Below, one piece after another: positions 15,084 through 23,542 of a DNA stretch of 33,926 nucleotides. The translations under genes and the position numbers were made by a program. The notes beneath the pieces are model-generated. The model saw only the letters and a program-made list of their open reading frames with translations, searched no databases and was not told the DNA's origin. Each line of letters begins with the position of its first letter. Position 1 is the stretch's first letter. Origin of the DNA: a virus; IMG/VR virus record IMGVR_UViG_3300021598_000592, positions 1-33,926 of that record, one strand, 5' to 3'.

Positions 15084-16886
15084 TTATTTTCTTGTTACAA
15101 CGTTTGCTTTCCATTGATGTCTGCAAAAAGGTCTATGCCTATTTGTGTCAGGTATTGTGTACCAACCGCCACCTCTACTGAATACATCATATCCAAGTCT
15201 TGCACTCATCGCTTCAATTTCACTTCTACTGTACATTTTTGAAGTGGTTACAAAGTATTGACAAAATTCTCTTGAAGTGCTTAAATCACTATCATTAAAA
15301 CCCTGCCTCCATTCGTATGAATACCTAATCAAAAACTCAGTTGTTTTTGGCTTCATGCTTTCGACTATTTCGGATATCGGTGCAGTCAGCTTTCTTTCAA
15401 TGATGATTGATTTGTCATCGCCCTTACCAATAGATGTTTCTTTGCTGCTGATATATCCTTTATCTTCCAAAATACCAAGCACTCTTTTAACAGCACCAAC
15501 ATCCTCTTTCAAAACCTCTGCAATAACTTCAGGTGTTATTCTTTTATCCTTTGTGATTAAGTCCAAGATATTTGACTGCAATTGTGAAACATCTTCAAAC
15601 AATTGCGTTTCCTGAAAATATGCCCTTTGTTTAAATAGGTTAAAGTTTTCTTTGCTTTCTCCAAATTCATCCAATGAAGAAAAATCAAATTGCTGTGACA
15701 TCTGTACAGATTGTTGTACAGTATCTTGTACAGGATTTTGTACAGTTTCAGGTTGATATTTTGTAATGTCAATACCTGCCTTTTCAAGCAACCATTCTTT
15801 TGGTGCAATCTGAAGCAATGCAGCCTCTGTTAAATCAATTCCGATTGGTTGCGTTGGGATAATCTTCATTGGTTCATTGTACCCTGCATATCCTGCCAAC
15901 ATATTGAATGTTGACTCCAAGAACATTTGCTTTGCGTTTACATAGGTATTCTTAAAAATCTCATAACCATCTCGCATTTCAGTTCTGCTTCCAAGTTTAC
16001 CTGCTTCAGCAATACCGAAAATCGAAGGTGTTGTAATCTGATGACCGCTAAATATGTTAGTTTGAATCAAGCTGTCCACATTTGCAAAGTCCTCTTTTGT
16101 TAAATCGGACTGTCCTAAATCATCAATGATTGGCTTTCTTGAAGCATCATTGACAAAAGATAACATATATTTTATACCATCAGCACCTGTATAAGTGTTC
16201 TTGAATTTACGATGAATCACACTCTGCTCATCAGGTGAAGGCTCACCGTTTGGAAGGGTTATAAGTTTACTTGCACTAAATCCTGTCTTTGCATTTCCAA
16301 GAACGTGCTTCGAAACTTCAATATCGCTTTCAATGTAATTTAAAGCCCCAAAATAGCCCGGTAAAGCATAAACCTGTGTATATGGTCTATATTCTTTTAT
16401 GTACAAAATTTGGCTTCCCTGTGGGTTTTTAGGGTTAAATGCAGGATATACCTTGTATTTTTCCTTATTATCTTTCCATTCCTCTTTGTACCAAAACTGA
16501 GTATTATCTTTATTGGTCCTGATTTTAGTATAATCAATGTGCCATATTTCAGCCACCTTATTCAACCCCCAAATGACTTCCATATAAGCACCACCGAATA
16601 TTTCGATGTCCATGCTCACTTTTCTTGTAAGATCATCCAAGCTTTCAGTCCTATTTACCTGATCAATAAAAGCCTGATTACCAACCCATCCGTTTCCGCA
16701 AACATAATGAACCTTTGATTTTACGATTGAGTTATGCTTTGCAGACTTATTGAAAAGTTCAACAAGGTAATTCGGGTAGTCGTTTCGGTGTCCGTAACCA
16801 ACCCAACCTTCGCCTTTCTTTTCAACGTATTCAGGCTGCTTTGCTTCGGCAAACTGAACCAATACAAATTGATTTTCTAAACTCAT
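15084..16886 (-). CDS. Portal protein fused to winged helix and MuF-like tail
   Basis: A 600-residue protein. Residues 1 to about 375 have the composition and order of a phage portal (YGHRNDYPNYLVELF, GWVGNQ, IEIFGGAYMEVIW, the clip region around 160-200). A Val/Gln-rich linker (about 378-400, encoded by repeated TGTACAG units) leads to a winged helix-turn-helix (about 435-482: DLITKDKRITPEVIAEVL, then VKRVLGILEDKGYI). The last 60 residues (SREFC, then RLGYDVFSRGGGW, ending PFCRHQW) look like the Cys/His end of MuF-type minor head proteins. Portals form the DNA gate at one capsid vertex. The fused C-terminal part might replace a separate MuF gene, which I do not see elsewhere. Confidence 0.8.
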   Translation of the reverse strand: MSLENQFVLVQFAEAKQPEYVEKKGEGWVGYGHRNDYPNYLVELFNKSAKHNSIVKSKVHYVCGNGWVGNQAFIDQVNRTESLDDLTRKVSMDIEIFGGAYMEVIWGLNKVAEIWHIDYTKIRTNKDNTQFWYKEEWKDNKEKYKVYPAFNPKNPQGSQILYIKEYRPYTQVYALPGYFGALNYIESDIEVSKHVLGNAKTGFSASKLITLPNGEPSPDEQSVIHRKFKNTYTGADGIKYMLSFVNDASRKPIIDDLGQSDLTKEDFANVDSLIQTNIFSGHQITTPSIFGIAEAGKLGSRTEMRDGYEIFKNTYVNAKQMFLESTFNMLAGYAGYNEPMKIIPTQPIGIDLTEAALLQIAPKEWLLEKAGIDITKYQPETVQNPVQDTVQQSVQMSQQFDFSSLDEFGESKENFNLFKQRAYFQETQLFEDVSQLQSNILDLITKDKRITPEVIAEVLKEDVGAVKRVLGILEDKGYISSKETSIGKGDDKSIIIERKLTAPISEIVESMKPKTTEFLIRYSYEWRQGFNDSDLSTSREFCQYFVTTSKMYSRSEIEAMSARLGYDVFSRGGGWYTIPDTNRHRPFCRHQWKANVVTRK

Positions 16887-17257
16887 TGTCTAATTTTGTA
16901 TGTATCTTTTGTTGTATATTCTGTGTAAACGTTTTCATCATCTTGCAACATCATAATACCACTTTCCAAAAGCACCAACCCTGTTGTGCTTGTATTTGTT
17001 GCCGATGTTTGCTGATACACAGAATAAGTATATTGTCCGTTTAACTTGCTCAAAAAGTATTGATTAACATTCAGCAAGAATTTATTGTACCTATCCTTGT
17101 ATAAAGATAAATCTTTTGCGTTGGTTAAAACAAATTTTACTTCCGTATTTGTTGACCTTTGCTCAAAGACAAATAAATAATTAGGAGAAGAAATTGTTTG
17201 CTTCTCTGTTAACGTTAAGTATATATTCTGTATTTGACCTTTCGTTAGTGTAATCAC
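16883..17257 (-). CDS. Putative virion structural protein
   Basis: A 124-residue beta-rich protein (NIYLTLTEKQTI, YLFVFEQRST, EVKFVLTNAKDLS, DRYNKFLLNV, GQYTYSVYQQTS, ending YTEYTTKDTYKIRQ). The motif RYN-F and the Y-x-VY strand are shared with small structural proteins of T4-like cyanophages and Bacteroidota phages of unknown detailed function. It lies between the tube and portal genes and overlaps the portal by 4 bp. Head-tail or decoration roles are both possible. Confidence 0.6.
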   Translation of the reverse strand: MITLTKGQIQNIYLTLTEKQTISSPNYLFVFEQRSTNTEVKFVLTNAKDLSLYKDRYNKFLLNVNQYFLSKLNGQYTYSVYQQTSATNTSTTGLVLLESGIMMLQDDENVYTEYTTKDTYKIRQ

Positions 17258-17289
17258 ATTAATAAATGTCAGAATTAATTGAATTTAAC

Positions 17290-17317
17290 AAAAATGCCCC
17301 ACCAAAAGGCAGGGCAT
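17290..17317 (-). terminator. Intrinsic terminator after the tail tube gene
   Basis: On the minus strand ATGCCCTGCC and GGTGGGGCAT (17317-17308 and 17303-17294, two G-U pairs) form a 10-bp stem with a TTTT loop, followed by T5. It lies in the 80-bp gap between the tube gene and the next structural gene. It is nearly the same hairpin as the one at 25425-25450. Confidence 0.75.
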
Positions 17318-17337
17318 GATCATTATAAACCTACTTA

Positions 17338-17859
17338 TTATGTACCGGGAGTTTGCAATGCACTTGCAATGTTGGATGCAACTTCAGGAGAAAGTTCAGG
17401 TTCTTGACCTGTGAAAGTCAAAGAATAACCGCTTCGATCACCAAGTGCTGCACCTGATTGTGCAGAACCGCCTGTGATGTCCAAACCCTTAGTTAAACCA
17501 AGATACCAATATTTATTGTTATTGTCTTTGGCTACTGCAACCAAAAGATTCTGTGCCAACAAAAGGATTTCATTCCTTGTGTTAGCTTGTAGCTTATTAA
17601 GAATGATAGTCAATTCCTGCTGATAGAAGATAGTTCCGTTTTCAACAGATGCATTTACATTCTCAACAAAGCTTGAAGTTCCTTTAACCAATTCATATTT
17701 GTAGAATCTCTTTCCTGAATCTTTAGTAAGTGCTGTAACAACACCACCTGAAACAGTATAAGAAGCAACATCCTGAAAAGCCATAAAGTACACTTCGGTT
17801 ATACCACCAAGTGAATCTTTACAATCAAGTGCGTAGCCTTGTGTTAGAGCACAAGCCAT
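17338..17859 (-). CDS. Major tail tube protein
   Basis: A 173-residue protein starting MACALTQGYALDCKDSLGGI, with strand-rich sequence (VYFMAFQDVASYTV, FYKYELVKGTSSF), a central block YQQELTIILNKLQANTRNEI, and WYLGLTKGLDITGG. This is the form of short tail tube subunits in Bacteroidota phages: an N-terminal Cys pair, a long loop and the helix flanked by strands. Such a subunit forms the hexameric tube. A terminator on both sides sets the gene off as a separately tuned unit, as expected for an abundant virion protein. Confidence 0.7.
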   Translation of the reverse strand: MACALTQGYALDCKDSLGGITEVYFMAFQDVASYTVSGGVVTALTKDSGKRFYKYELVKGTSSFVENVNASVENGTIFYQQELTIILNKLQANTRNEILLLAQNLLVAVAKDNNNKYWYLGLTKGLDITGGSAQSGAALGDRSGYSLTFTGQEPELSPEVASNIASALQTPGT

Positions 17860-17880
17860 GTTTAAAGTTTTATTTTATTA

Positions 17881-17908
17881 AAAATAGGGCAGTTTTTTAG
17901 GCTGCCCT
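17881..17908 (-). terminator. Intrinsic terminator after the major capsid gene
   Basis: On the minus strand AGGGCAG and CTGCCCT (17908-17902 and 17892-17886) form a perfect 7-bp stem, loop about 9 nt, followed by ATTTTT. The stop codon of the capsid gene lies 6 bp upstream of the stem. Read-through would be needed to express the tail tube gene unless a promoter in the short gap acts. Confidence 0.75.
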
Positions 17909-17913
17909 GTATA

Positions 17914-18867
17914 TTATGCAAGGATAAACTTCACAACTTCATCAGGGAATGCGATGTTCACACCCATTTTGAACTCAGATACGAAACGTACTTGATCAGC
18001 TTCTTTTGCGTAGAAGATTTCAAATTTTTCTTCTTCGTTCAAAAGATCAGTTCCCAAGAACAAGTTGCTCAATCTCAAAGCATATACCTTGTTTGTTCCG
18101 TTAAGACCTGCAACAGCTACAACTTTGATTGAAGTACCGGGAAGTACAAACTCACTATCAGCTTTTGCATCAACTGTGTAATGGAACATATTTTCGTTCT
18201 TCAATGCGATTGTGTATGTTCTGAAAACATCTTGACCGCAGAAAATAGTCATGTCATCAGCAGCTACAACCTGTGCAGGGATTGCCTTGTAAACACCATC
18301 AAAAATGCTGATTACGTTAGCAGCTGTAATGCTTGACAAAGGAGCACCTGAAATGTAAGTGCTATCGTTAGCAGCAACAACTCCTGAAGCAGCACCGATC
18401 AACTTAACCAAACCATTGAATTTGTTCAAGTTTACGTTTACTGAATCTGTGTCACCTTGCCAAATTGCAGTTTCCAATTGTGCAGCGATTCTCTTTGCTT
18501 TCTTGTCAGAAAACTCTTGTTCGAAAGGAATGCTGTCATACATTGAACCTGTAGGCAATGCTTTTTGAAGATACTTTGCTTCCAAATCTTTAGGGCAAAG
18601 AGCTTCATTTACTTTGATTTTACCAACAGTCACAGTTCTTTGTGTGAAAGTTGTTGAACCTGATGCTGTAAATCCGCAGCTACCACCGCTTTGGAAAATC
18701 GCATCTGTGTCCATAATATTAATGGTTTCAGATGATTTAACACCTACCATTACGTTACCTGCACTTTTAATAAGTTGTGCAGTCTTAGCACCAAGCACAC
18801 TTGAAGTTACAAGCAATGCTTCGTTTTGTTCTGTGTAATCTGCAAGAGCAGAAACGTTAAAAGCCAT
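17914..18867 (-). CDS. Major capsid protein
   Basis: A 317-residue protein with the size and style of an HK97-fold capsid subunit: MAFNVSALADYTEQNEALLV at the N-terminus, a beta-rich E-loop-like region (IFQSGGSCGFTASGSTTFTQ), the helix FEQEFSDKKAKRIAAQLETA (spine-helix-like), and a C-terminal P-loop/A-domain part ending VRFVSEFKMGVNIAFPDEVV. It follows scaffold and prohead protease genes in the order expected for capsid assembly. The start has little leading sequence, so N-terminal processing by the protease would involve scaffold rather than a long delta domain. Confidence 0.8.
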   Translation of the reverse strand: MAFNVSALADYTEQNEALLVTSSVLGAKTAQLIKSAGNVMVGVKSSETINIMDTDAIFQSGGSCGFTASGSTTFTQRTVTVGKIKVNEALCPKDLEAKYLQKALPTGSMYDSIPFEQEFSDKKAKRIAAQLETAIWQGDTDSVNVNLNKFNGLVKLIGAASGVVAANDSTYISGAPLSSITAANVISIFDGVYKAIPAQVVAADDMTIFCGQDVFRTYTIALKNENMFHYTVDAKADSEFVLPGTSIKVVAVAGLNGTNKVYALRLSNLFLGTDLLNEEEKFEIFYAKEADQVRFVSEFKMGVNIAFPDEVVKFILA

Positions 18868-18924
18868 TTTTCTTAGTTTTTATTGTTTAAAATTGCGTTA
18901 CGATATTTATTAAGTCTGTCAAAC

Positions 18925-19368
18925 TTAATGTCTTTTAAAACCTTGCTTGGCTTTTGCTTCCATAGTTTCAATCCTTTCATTCAATGCTTTATTTAAGCCT
19001 TCCAATTCAGCTATTTTAGCAGCGAATTGTTCAGACATTTCTTGCATTTTGTCTTCCATTTTCTTTGATTCAACTTCAACTTCAGGCATATCAGCTTCAG
19101 GCTTTTCAGCAGCTTCAATTTCGGTAATCTTACCACCCAAAACAGAAATCTGTGAACCATCAGCAAGTTGATGATCACCATCAGGAGCAAATGAACCATC
19201 TTCAAGTTTAACTTCACCGCCAATTTCCATTGATGAAATCATAACCTTTGTGCCATCAGCAAGTTGATATTCAGCGAAGTCAGCCTTCACTTCCTCAACC
19301 TTTTCTTCGGCTTGTGGCATTTCTTCGAACAATGCCTTAATTTTTAGTATTGCGTCTTTCGGATTCAT
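18925..19368 (-). CDS. Capsid scaffolding protein
   Basis: A 147-residue acidic protein. Residues about 34-85 form two beta blocks with repeated LADG motifs (YQLADGTKVMI, then GDHQLADGSQISVLGG). A Glu-rich stretch leads to a C-terminal coiled coil (about 100-140, KMQEMSEQFAAKIAELEGLN) and a short basic end (KQGFKRH). Coiled-coil plus basic C-terminus is the usual design of scaffolds that bind capsid subunits and are removed before DNA packaging. It lies between the protease and the major capsid gene. Confidence 0.75.
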   Translation of the reverse strand: MNPKDAILKIKALFEEMPQAEEKVEEVKADFAEYQLADGTKVMISSMEIGGEVKLEDGSFAPDGDHQLADGSQISVLGGKITEIEAAEKPEADMPEVEVESKKMEDKMQEMSEQFAAKIAELEGLNKALNERIETMEAKAKQGFKRH

Positions 19369-19401
19369 ACTTTTATTTTAAATGTGAATTAATACTTTTG
19401 T

Positions 19402-19995
19402 TTACCACTTAACCGATGATAAAATTTCCTTTATATCATCAATCATCTTTTGTTCCTTAGATTTTTCTTTCTTGTATTCGAATATACCTTCAACTGAAAA
19501 ACCTTTCACTTCTCCTCTTTTTACCTTTGCCCATGCCTCATCATTATACACTTTGAAGCTTCCAAACCATGAACCTTCAGGAGCATCTTCAAATCCTTTC
19601 ATTGGTGGGATTCCCCTTTCATTGTCAGATATAAATGACTCAAACATAACAATGTCTTCAACCTTGAAATCAGGGTTATGTTCTACATTTACATTCGCTT
19701 GATAGCCTTTCTTAAAAAACTTCTGAGCAATTTTGAGAATAGTATCTTTACTGAAAGTAACGTAATAATCGCCATGAGTATCATCACTCCTAAAAATTGG
19801 AGTATCAGCCAACATAAGAGGACCGCTGATAATTCGCTTTTCCTCAGAAACGATTTCAAAATTAACTTTATCTTTAAAAGCATTCCAATTCTTTTGGATT
19901 GCAGGTCTGTCCACCAATGCCACAAAGTTGACTTCAGCATCATCATTGACATCCTCTGAAATCATTAATTCAAATAATGGTAATTCCATAATCAT
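19402..19995 (-). CDS. Prohead maturation protease (XkdF/S78-like)
   Basis: A 197-residue protein. The block FVALVDRPAIQKNW near residues 24-37 and ISGPLMLADTPIFR near 56-69 are typical of XkdF-type prohead proteases. His106 in VNVEHN and Ser120 in MFESF match the expected His and Ser of the S78-like fold, followed by GFSVEG (165-170). Such proteases cleave scaffold and capsid N-termini during head maturation. The gene is directly upstream of the scaffold and capsid genes. An alternative start at Met3 (19989) exists. Confidence 0.8.
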   Translation of the reverse strand: MIMELPLFELMISEDVNDDAEVNFVALVDRPAIQKNWNAFKDKVNFEIVSEEKRIISGPLMLADTPIFRSDDTHGDYYVTFSKDTILKIAQKFFKKGYQANVNVEHNPDFKVEDIVMFESFISDNERGIPPMKGFEDAPEGSWFGSFKVYNDEAWAKVKRGEVKGFSVEGIFEYKKEKSKEQKMIDDIKEILSSVKW

Positions 19996-20024
19996 AAATG
20001 TTTAATAAGTTGTAAAGTTTCTAC

Positions 20025-21524
20025 TTAACCGAATTTAGCTTTTTGTTTAATCGCCTCAATTCTCTTTTGACTTGAAGTCATATCGCTTTCAACAACGTAT
20101 GCTTTGACTGCCTGATTGCCAAGTGCGTTAATACTTGACTGATCAATTCGTGTCATTATTGAACTTGTTGTTGGTACAATAGGTGCATTCACATTTAAGC
20201 CACCTGTCGGAACACTTCCACCTGCACCGCCTTTACCCGGAACAGGGGTTTTAACAATGTTCTTTACAGCACTCAAACCACTTGCAAGAATTGTTGCAAC
20301 TGAAGCAACCTTTTGAATCGTTCCGAATGGTTCAGGAATTACAGTTTTATTTGATAAAACTTCAGTAACACCTGTGTATGTATTTATGATTGCTTGTGCC
20401 AATGACAATGCCTTTCCTGCTGCTGTTGTTTGACCAACAACTTCAGACAATTGACCAAGTGCAGCTGCTGTCATATAATAAGCATCTCTCTTTGCGTTCT
20501 CTCTTGCAAGAGTATCATCAGCAAGTTTCTTTGAATCAGCTTGTTGTTTTAAAATATCTTTATTTCTCTGATCTTGTAATTGTGCTTGTGATTGTTCCTC
20601 TTGTGCAAATAGATCAGCAACTGTGTCGCTTTCCTCTTTTGCTATTCTTTTTGCTTCCTCACTTCTATTTTCAATTGCCTGTTTTTCAAGTTGCCATGCC
20701 CTTCGCTGTGCCTCAGCCTCATCTTCTTTGAATCTTTCAATCCTTGCAAGTTCATCTTTATATTCTTGTTCTTTCTTTCTTTTTCTTTCCTCTGCTGCTC
20801 TTGCTCTTTCAGCTTCTAATTGTTTATTTTTTTCAGCTTCTTTATCAACTACCTTTTTATTCGATTCAACAGTCTTTTTTACTTCCTCATCTTTGAATCC
20901 TAAATAACCTGAAACTTTGTCAACAATACCACCGATAAAATCGCCAACTGTTTTGAGTCCGGGTATAAGTTTATATAAAGCAGTCTTTACTTTATCAAAA
21001 TTTGCTATTAATAAACCAAGTCCAATTGACAAAGCACCAATACCTGTTGCAATGATAGCACCTCTTAATGTAGAGAATGCAGTTACAACTTGTGTTTTAA
21101 TTACAGTTGCAAGGTTTTTAAAACTATCTATACTTTCAAATAATCCCTGTAAGCCCTGTGAGAATGCAAGTGCTGATTGAACTTTTAAAAGCTGTTTTTC
21201 TAATTGTTTATTTTCCTCACCGAATAAACCAATTGCACCTTGTAAAGCTGTATAACCTGAAGCAACACCTGAAAGTGAAGATGATAATGCTTTGAATTTT
21301 GCATCAGGGTTAAACGCATCAACCAATGCCTTTGCATCTCCAATCCTATCTTTTAATTCAGCTGCCCTCTTTGCTGCCTCAACAGCTTGTTTTGATGATG
21401 CACCAAATTTATCTGACAATATTGCGACCTGTGCCTGTGCCTCCCTTAATTCCTTTTTAAGGCTTTGTACACTTTGTGTGGCATTACCTGTGACATTTAC
21501 CTGTAAATTTAATTGTTCTGCCAT
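20025..21524 (-). CDS. Tail tape measure protein
   Basis: A 499-residue protein with helical N-terminal part (SLKKELREAQAQVAILSDKF), a hydrophobic middle (about 145-215, including IIATGIGALSIGLGLLIANF), a highly charged coiled coil (about 225-345) and a Gly/Pro/Thr-rich C-terminus ending in KAYVVESDMTSSQKRIEAIK, a C-terminal signature I associate with Bacteroidota tape measures. It sets tail length and is a chaperone client; the candidate G/GT pair is upstream at 26413-25686. At about 500 residues it would predict a rather short siphovirus tail. Confidence 0.8.
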   Translation of the reverse strand: MAEQLNLQVNVTGNATQSVQSLKKELREAQAQVAILSDKFGASSKQAVEAAKRAAELKDRIGDAKALVDAFNPDAKFKALSSSLSGVASGYTALQGAIGLFGEENKQLEKQLLKVQSALAFSQGLQGLFESIDSFKNLATVIKTQVVTAFSTLRGAIIATGIGALSIGLGLLIANFDKVKTALYKLIPGLKTVGDFIGGIVDKVSGYLGFKDEEVKKTVESNKKVVDKEAEKNKQLEAERARAAEERKRKKEQEYKDELARIERFKEDEAEAQRRAWQLEKQAIENRSEEAKRIAKEESDTVADLFAQEEQSQAQLQDQRNKDILKQQADSKKLADDTLARENAKRDAYYMTAAALGQLSEVVGQTTAAGKALSLAQAIINTYTGVTEVLSNKTVIPEPFGTIQKVASVATILASGLSAVKNIVKTPVPGKGGAGGSVPTGGLNVNAPIVPTTSSIMTRIDQSSINALGNQAVKAYVVESDMTSSQKRIEAIKQKAKFG

Positions 21525-23542
21525 TAGAATACTTTTGTTATTACTTTCAATAATTCGATCTTGCTTGTGTTATAATCAATGCTGTTATAACCTTCAATTT
21601 TATTTATCCTGAAAAGCTGATTGTCAATCATTACTAACTTTCCAAAATTTAAATTCAATACATCAGCAGCATTTAACAGAATGTTACATGTTAAAAGTTT
21701 ACTGTCTTTGTCTGTAATTTCTGCCATATAATCGCTGTAATATGCATTGAATAAATTCGTTGTTGGATATGTTGTTGTTTCAAAATAAACTTCTTTCGGT
21801 GCTCCGAAGTTTATGTCATTTGTAGGTGAAAAAGGATCATCTAAATGTCCTGCATACCCATATACTGTTAATGTTGCTAAATCGGTCCCACCATTTTGTA
21901 TTTTGTAAGATGTTCTGCCTGTTATTTTCTTTGCCTGTAAAATACGAATGACAGAATCCATTGGGTCTGTCTTACTATTATTGTCAGACTTTTTATATAT
22001 AGCAGGGTAAACTTTGTCTTTATCTTCAGCCTGAAATAAAACAGATGCTGCAAATATTACTTCAGATGCATCAGTATCTTTAACAAAATCAAATTCAGTA
22101 TCGTATATAAGATCACCATACCCTTCGTTGTATTTCTTTCTGTAGTTCTCATTGTAGTAATCATTGTCTTGCTTATACTTAAATTGATAGTATCTCGCAT
22201 TTATTTCACTCATTGGCTTAATGCTGATTGGCTTTGATCTGTCAATCTTATTGGACCAATCTACAAAACTGCCATCATAAAAATCTATATAAGGTTTAAT
22301 CTTAATCTTGTTTGTGTCATATTGATCATCATAAACATAAAGATTGAACATCTTGCAAATTGACAAAAAGAAATCCCTTTGAAAAACACCTTTTGGAATT
22401 GCGTTGTTAATCAATAAGTCTTCACCATAATTTACCGTTATATCAGCACCTGAAGATGCAAATACTTTTAAAAAGCCTGAATCAATATCATATGTGTTTG
22501 CAGTTGTAGATACCCATGCATCAATTGTGTCATTCTGATTTAATGTAGTTGTATATTCCAAGTAAACATAAAATCCGTTTGGTGTTGCGTATATTGGATA
22601 TGTTTGTGAAGCTACTTCTCCGCTGTTTACCCTTAAAGATATTGTTACATCTTGTGGTGGTGCAGGATATACATCAGTAATTTCACCTGACAATTCAAGT
22701 GCTATTGTACAAGGCAAAGCCGTTGCACCATTATATCTGTAAGAATTTCCGACTAAAGTAAAATCTCCTGCTGTAGTAACTGTGAAATCAGGATAATTTT
22801 CTGTGCTGTATGATTTCTCATCAGCAGTTGCAATAAATGCGTTTGTGCTTGGGTTAGATATTACCGCTTTGTTAGAAGGTATAACCATTCTTTTAAGAAG
22901 ATTGGTGTCAAGCAAAGGAAAATCCCAAGTGTAACCACTATCTTCCTGAATCTTTTTAAGATATTCTTTGACATATAATGCAGGTTTAAAAGCCTTAAAA
23001 CTAAAATCAGTATTATTGCTCGTTACGTTTCCATAATCGATTAAAGGGAAATAAACACCTGATGCGTTTATATTGTCCCAACTTGCTGTTATGTTTGCAA
23101 GTGTCCAATCCTGATCGTATTCTGAAAAGTCCAAGTCTTCTAACCTCTTGTTCCCTAAAGCCGAAATAAAGCCCCCCAAGTCACCGTAAACAGAGCATTG
23201 ATATTCTATTGCTGCACCTGTGATCACAACCTCCATAAGCCTTAAAACACCTTTAAATATCTGAATGCCATCAACGAATATTCTGCAAGGTGCAACCTTT
23301 GAAGCATTGAAGTCATAACCCACGTTTGGATTGGCATCGTTCGTAAAGTTGCTGTTCCCTAAATCAAAAATGAACCCGAATACTTTATTGTTCTGTGCTG
23401 ATCCTGCTATGTTTATTGTCTTTGAAAAGGAAGTATTTTTACTACCAAAATCAGCGATGTCATCAATAGCGAATGTAAATTCAGCATCGATGTCTTTGAT
23501 CAGATCAAGTTCTTCGTTATTTATGAATATCTGTGTCCTCAT
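21524..23542 (-). CDS. Tail hub / tail-associated protein
   Basis: A 672-residue protein starting MRTQIFINNEELDLIKDIDA. The block FAIDDIADFGSKNTSFSKTI at residues about 25-44 with NNKVFGFIFDL is a recurrent N-terminal signature of Bacteroidota phage tail proteins placed beside the tape measure. The middle shows hub-like beta domains, and the C-terminal part has LLTCNILLNAADVLNLNFG followed by LFRINKIEGYNSIDYN. It probably closes the tail tube and contacts the tape measure. No lysozyme or protease motif is visible. It overlaps the tape measure gene by 1 bp. Confidence 0.7.
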   Translation of the reverse strand: MRTQIFINNEELDLIKDIDAEFTFAIDDIADFGSKNTSFSKTINIAGSAQNNKVFGFIFDLGNSNFTNDANPNVGYDFNASKVAPCRIFVDGIQIFKGVLRLMEVVITGAAIEYQCSVYGDLGGFISALGNKRLEDLDFSEYDQDWTLANITASWDNINASGVYFPLIDYGNVTSNNTDFSFKAFKPALYVKEYLKKIQEDSGYTWDFPLLDTNLLKRMVIPSNKAVISNPSTNAFIATADEKSYSTENYPDFTVTTAGDFTLVGNSYRYNGATALPCTIALELSGEITDVYPAPPQDVTISLRVNSGEVASQTYPIYATPNGFYVYLEYTTTLNQNDTIDAWVSTTANTYDIDSGFLKVFASSGADITVNYGEDLLINNAIPKGVFQRDFFLSICKMFNLYVYDDQYDTNKIKIKPYIDFYDGSFVDWSNKIDRSKPISIKPMSEINARYYQFKYKQDNDYYNENYRKKYNEGYGDLIYDTEFDFVKDTDASEVIFAASVLFQAEDKDKVYPAIYKKSDNNSKTDPMDSVIRILQAKKITGRTSYKIQNGGTDLATLTVYGYAGHLDDPFSPTNDINFGAPKEVYFETTTYPTTNLFNAYYSDYMAEITDKDSKLLTCNILLNAADVLNLNFGKLVMIDNQLFRINKIEGYNSIDYNTSKIELLKVITKVF

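Noticed and set aside
15700-15750. TGTACAG repeats as a possible regulatory iteron
   Set aside because: They encode the Val/Gln linker of the portal, in frame; no intergenic position.
15557-15808. Minus frame inside the portal gene
   Set aside because: Shadow of the linker region, Asn/Lys/Leu-rich without pattern.
20390-21180. Plus-strand frames inside the tape measure gene (Leu/Ser-rich)
   Set aside because: Antisense of a Lys/Glu/Gln coiled coil always reads Leu/Phe/Ser-rich; no independent support.
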